A DNA stretch of 9,099 bases from CAZMLC01 sp964567125 (GTDB lineage: Bacteria > Verrucomicrobiota > Kiritimatiellia > RFP12 > UBA1067), in contig CAZMLC010000094.1 in NCBI GenBank assembly GCA_964567125.1, positions 1-9,099 on the forward strand. The letters are read 5' to 3'. The notes beneath the pieces were generated by a model, which made no database searches, was not told the DNA's origin, and saw nothing but the letters and a program-made list of their open reading frames with translations. Below, one piece after another: positions 6,346 through 9,099 of this stretch. Position 1 is the first letter of the stretch; each line of letters begins with the position of its first letter. Both the position numbers and the translations under genes were made by a program.

Positions 6346-8276
6346 CCGATTACTCGAAATTGTTGAATCCTGAGCAGTGCGCGGCCGCGACTGCGGCGGA
6401 TGGCCCGCTGCTGGTGCTTGCGGCTGCGGGAACAGGCAAAACGCGCACGCTGGTCTATCGCGTGGCCTATCTGGTCGAGCGCGGTGTCTCGCCCGAAAAC
6501 CTGCTGCTGCTGACCTTTACCAACCGGGCGGCGAGTGAGATGCTCGAACGTGCCAAAGAGGTCGCCGGCCCCGCCGTGGGCAATCTCTGGAGCGGCACGT
6601 TCCACCATGTCTGCAATCGCTTTCTACGCCGGTTTGCGAATCGCATCGGCTATCCCAACAGCTTTGTCATCCTCGATCGCGACGATTCCCATGCCTTGAT
6701 CCATGCGGCGATTAATGAGCTGGTGCGCAACAAGAAAGAGTTTCCCAAAAAGGATGTGATCGGTTCCCTGATCGGCGCGGCCAAGAATCGCGCCTGCTCG
6801 GTCGACGAGGTCCTGGCTGATTATTCGACCGACCTCGTGGGTAGTCCCGCGGATATCGTGCGCGTGGCGCAGCGGTATGAGGAGCGCAAGAAAGCCGAAG
6901 GCATGATGGATTTCGACGACCTGCTCGTCAATGGTCTGAAGCTGCTGAATGAACATCCCGATATTCTGGAATATTATCAGCGCAAGTTCCGCTATATCCT
7001 GGTCGATGAATATCAGGATACGAACATGCTGCAGGCGCAGATGGTTGATCTGCTGGCCGGGTACCATCGCAACGTCATGGCCGTGGGCGATGATTTCCAG
7101 TGCATCTACTCGTGGCGCGGCGCTGATTTCCGCAACATCATGGAGTTTCCCAAACGCTGGCCCGACTGCCAGATCGTGAAGCTGGAACAGAACTACCGCA
7201 GCGTCCCTGAAGTCCTGGATGTGGCCAATGCCTGCATCAAGGGCAATCCCGAGCAGTTCCAGAAGACGCTGCGCCCGACGCGTGAGAGCCGCGCGAAGCC
7301 GCGCGTGCTGATGCTGCGCGATGGCGATGAGCAGGCGCTGGCGCTCATCACGCTGGTCCGGCGCTACATGGATGACGGCTATTCGCTGAGCGACATGGCG
7401 GTGCTGTACCGCGCGCATTTCCACTCCATTGAATTGCAGATGGCCCTGCATCGCGCGCGCCTGCCGCACGTCATCACCTCCGGTATCGGCGTGTTTGAAC
7501 AGGCGCACGTCAAGGATGTTGTCGCGTTTCTGAAGGTCTGCGAACAACCGCGCGACTATCTGGCCTTTGCCCGGTTGCTGGGCATGCTGGAAGGGGTCGG
7601 GCCTAAGACGATTGAATCGCTATGGGTCAAGATGGGCGGCGGATTCGACAGCCGCGATCCTGCGCAGCGCGCGGCGCTGGTGGCAGCCGTGAAGCCTGCC
7701 GCACGCGGACAGTGGCAGACGATCGATACGCTCTTCGCCGAGTACCATGCGGAGCAGCTCTCGACCAAAGGCGCCGAGGCGATTGAACGCTTTTACGAAC
7801 GCTTCTACCAGACGCATCTCTACCGGGTCTATGAGAACGCGGATAAGCGCGAGGACGATCTGCACGAATTGGCGTTGCAGGTTGCCAAGTCGAATTCCGT
7901 GGCTGAATTTCTACAGGATGTGGCGCTGCTGACGAATGTCGATCATGAGTATCGGCGCCGCGCCGCAGGCGATACCACGCCCAAGCTCCATCTGAGTACC
8001 GTGCATCAGGCCAAGGGCCTTGAATGGAAGGTGGTCTTCGTGCTGTGGGTTACCGAAGGCATGTTCCCCTCCACGCGCTCGATTGGCGAAGCGGAAAATG
8101 ATTCGGAGGAACGGCGCCTCTTCTATGTGGCGGTGACGCGCGCCAAGGACGAGTTGACGCTGTGCGTGCCCGGTATGCGGCGCACGCGCGATGGCGGCGT
8201 CTACTTCTGTAAGCCGTCGCGGTTTATCAAGGAATTGCCGCGCGACCTTGTGCGCGAGAATTACGGGGTCCGATAG
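6342..8276 (+). CDS. UvrD/PcrA/Rep-type superfamily 1 DNA helicase
   Basis: An ATP-driven 3'-5' DNA translocase and helicase of 644 residues, expected to act in DNA repair or replication restart. SF1A motifs in order: Q motif LLNPEQ (7-12), Walker A AAGTGKTR (28-35, K33), LTFTNRAASEM (57-67), Walker B VDEYQDTN (221-228), motif III GDDFQCIYSWRGA (249-261), motif IV LEQNYRS (281-287), the 2B-domain marker FEQAHVKDVVAFL (385-397), EGVGPKTIESL (417-427), motif V STVHQAKGLEW (552-562) and motif VI VAVTRAK (596-602). Only about 42 residues follow motif VI, so the C-terminal Tudor-like tail of UvrD and PcrA is missing; overall length is nearer to Rep. No nuclease domain is present. UvrD, PcrA and Rep cannot be separated with certainty, so no symbol is given. 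It is the last gene before the terminator. Confidence 0.92.
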   Translation: MTDYSKLLNPEQCAAATAADGPLLVLAAAGTGKTRTLVYRVAYLVERGVSPENLLLLTFTNRAASEMLERAKEVAGPAVGNLWSGTFHHVCNRFLRRFANRIGYPNSFVILDRDDSHALIHAAINELVRNKKEFPKKDVIGSLIGAAKNRACSVDEVLADYSTDLVGSPADIVRVAQRYEERKKAEGMMDFDDLLVNGLKLLNEHPDILEYYQRKFRYILVDEYQDTNMLQAQMVDLLAGYHRNVMAVGDDFQCIYSWRGADFRNIMEFPKRWPDCQIVKLEQNYRSVPEVLDVANACIKGNPEQFQKTLRPTRESRAKPRVLMLRDGDEQALALITLVRRYMDDGYSLSDMAVLYRAHFHSIELQMALHRARLPHVITSGIGVFEQAHVKDVVAFLKVCEQPRDYLAFARLLGMLEGVGPKTIESLWVKMGGGFDSRDPAQRAALVAAVKPAARGQWQTIDTLFAEYHAEQLSTKGAEAIERFYERFYQTHLYRVYENADKREDDLHELALQVAKSNSVAEFLQDVALLTNVDHEYRRRAAGDTTPKLHLSTVHQAKGLEWKVVFVLWVTEGMFPSTRSIGEAENDSEERRLFYVAVTRAKDELTLCVPGMRRTRDGGVYFCKPSRFIKELPRDLVRENYGVR

Positions 8277-8285
8277 GATAGTGGC

Positions 8286-8319
8286 GCGGTGAGGGGAAAC
8301 CTTCACCGCCGCTTTTTTT
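8286..8319 (+). terminator. Rho-independent terminator after the helicase gene
   Basis: Bases 8286-8295 pair with 8300-8309 in a ten-pair stem (one G-T pair) closed by a GAAA tetraloop at 8296-8299. CGC and then seven T (8313-8319) follow. It starts ten bases after the helicase stop codon and lies before the next ribosome binding site, so it marks the likely end of the argJ-to-helicase transcript. The three bases between stem and T run are slightly more than usual; an alternative register of the stem can shorten this. Confidence 0.88.
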
Positions 8320-8333
8320 GATAAAGGATGCAT

Positions 8334-9099
8334 ATGGGCAAAGTGCTTTTTTGGATGGGATGCTGTGCGGCGTTGACGGGTTTTGCGCAGATCAAGGGCG
8401 TGGTCGAGCCCGGGACGAATGCCGCCGCGATTCAGAAGACTGCCCACGGCTGGGAAATCGTGGAGTGGCCGAGCGCCGAGGTTGCCGCTGCCGGTGAATC
8501 AGTGTATACCGTGATGTGTGAGCAACCACTCGAGGCGGCGACGCTTATGACCTATCAGGATCAGCAGCTCCGCCTGGAGCCTCTGGCTGTCGGTGAGCAG
8601 CGCAACGCGCTGGTCTTCCGCGTGCCGCGCACGCTCATCAATGCAGGTCATGGTGCCGGCGGTGTTGCCGGGAGTCAATGGGCGGGATTCGGCTCCGGCA
8701 AGACTGCGTATCGCTCGCTCCTACCCTATGTGGGCTGTCTCTCATTCCGAGCCGCCAATGTGGCAGGCCAGGCAATTGTCACGGTGAGCTCCGCGGACAA
8801 GCTGAGCAGCGGGTTCCGTCCGTTGGGGTGGCTGAATCGGCCCGAAACGCTGAACGATGGATTCGTGGATGCGCAGCGGAATTTCTTCTCGGCACCGCGG
8901 AAAGAAAAGATTACGGCTGAGCAGCCGGAGTGGATCGTGCTGAGCTGGCCCGAGGCGCAGACGCTCGATCTCATCGGTGTGATGCGCGGCCGCGATGAGA
9001 AGGGATTGGGCGAGGTCGTGGTTGAGTCGTATCAGGGTGTGGCAGACCCGCGGACTGCCACCGCAGATTGGCGCAACGAGCAGGGCGTTTGGAGTCCGA
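8334..9099 (+). CDS. Secreted protein with probable F5/8-type (discoidin-like) jelly-roll region, 3' end outside window
   Basis: The frame from ATG 8334 stays open for 255 codons to the last base; the stop lies beyond the window. AAAGGA at 8323-8328 sits five bases before the start. An alternative in-frame ATG at 8328 would add two residues but overlaps this site. Residues 1-18 look like a signal peptide (lysine at 3, hydrophobic VLFWMGCCAALTGFA, likely cut after A18). Residues about 40-150 are rich in V, A and G and are unassigned. Residues about 160-253 include WLNRPETLNDGF, PEWIVLSWPEAQTLDLIGVM, EVVVESYQG and a late TADWRNEQGVW. Together these resemble the order of conserved blocks in discoidin or galactose-binding-like domains, which bind glycans or surfaces. 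That domain call is inference by eye. The terminator before it indicates an independent transcription unit. Confidence 0.75.
   Translation, partial: MGKVLFWMGCCAALTGFAQIKGVVEPGTNAAAIQKTAHGWEIVEWPSAEVAAAGESVYTVMCEQPLEAATLMTYQDQQLRLEPLAVGEQRNALVFRVPRTLINAGHGAGGVAGSQWAGFGSGKTAYRSLLPYVGCLSFRAANVAGQAIVTVSSADKLSSGFRPLGWLNRPETLNDGFVDAQRNFFSAPRKEKITAEQPEWIVLSWPEAQTLDLIGVMRGRDEKGLGEVVVESYQGVADPRTATADWRNEQGVWSP

Noticed and set aside
6624..7547. Long antisense open frame of 307 codons opposite the helicase gene
   Set aside because: The + strand frame has every SF1 helicase motif. The antisense translation is rich in H, Q and R with no recognisable motif, which is the usual shadow of GC-biased codons.
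8361..8366. Cysteine pair C10-C11 in the secreted protein as a lipoprotein anchor
   Set aside because: The residues before C10 are W-M-G and those before C11 are M-G-C. Neither fits the L-A/S-G/A-C lipobox, so ordinary signal peptidase cleavage after A18 is preferred.
1..9099. CRISPR array, insertion sequence, tRNA, rRNA or defence-type gene cluster
   Set aside because: No regularly spaced repeats, transposase motifs, terminal inverted repeats, clover-leaf candidates or defence-protein domains were seen; the isolated helicase has no nuclease or defence partner beside it.

Overview
This is an ordinary-looking chromosomal stretch of a bacterium with moderately GC-rich coding DNA. All recognisable genes are on the + strand. 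Two gene ends are cut by the window: a possible tail at the left edge and a clear open gene at the right edge. I tentatively suggest a PVC-type bacterium (Kiritimatiellota, Lentisphaerota or Verrucomicrobiota). This rests on the overall look of the proteins, the aberrant MraY-type enzyme and a secreted jelly-roll-like protein. No rRNA, tRNA or lineage-specific marker is present to confirm it.

Layout: bases 1-84 may hold the last codons of an upstream gene. Bases 49-224 form an AT-richer leader with hairpins, paired repeats and overlapping mini-ORFs. Then seven tightly spaced genes follow: argJ (225-1439), argB (1494-2378), argD (2371-3579), a stand-alone homocysteine S-methyltransferase domain protein (from 3580 or, more likely, 3613, to 4485), an MraY-type phosphosugar-lipid transferase (4495-5616), a two-cluster ferredoxin-like protein of unknown role (5629-6345) and a UvrD/PcrA/Rep-type helicase (6342-8276). 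A strong intrinsic terminator with a GAAA tetraloop lies at 8286-8319. After it comes a new gene with its own ribosome binding site, encoding a signal-peptide-bearing protein that runs off the window at 9099.

How the genes fit: argJ, argB and argD cover the acetylated arm of arginine synthesis. ArgJ recycles the acetyl group, ArgB phosphorylates N-acetylglutamate and ArgD makes N-acetylornithine. argC and the ornithine-to-arginine genes are not in the window. The four following genes have unrelated predicted roles (methionine methyl transfer, cell-wall or glycan lipid-carrier loading, iron-sulfur redox, DNA unwinding). Gaps of 12 bases or less, or short overlaps, link everything from argB's stop onward; only argJ-argB has a larger gap (54 bases). 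One transcript ending at the 8286-8319 terminator is therefore the simplest reading.

I do not see a convincing undescribed system such as a defence island, CRISPR array, mobile element or biosynthetic cluster. The items most worth a second look are the MraY-type enzyme with an altered histidine motif and an insertion, the ferredoxin-like protein with an unassigned N-terminal half, and the structured leader before argJ.
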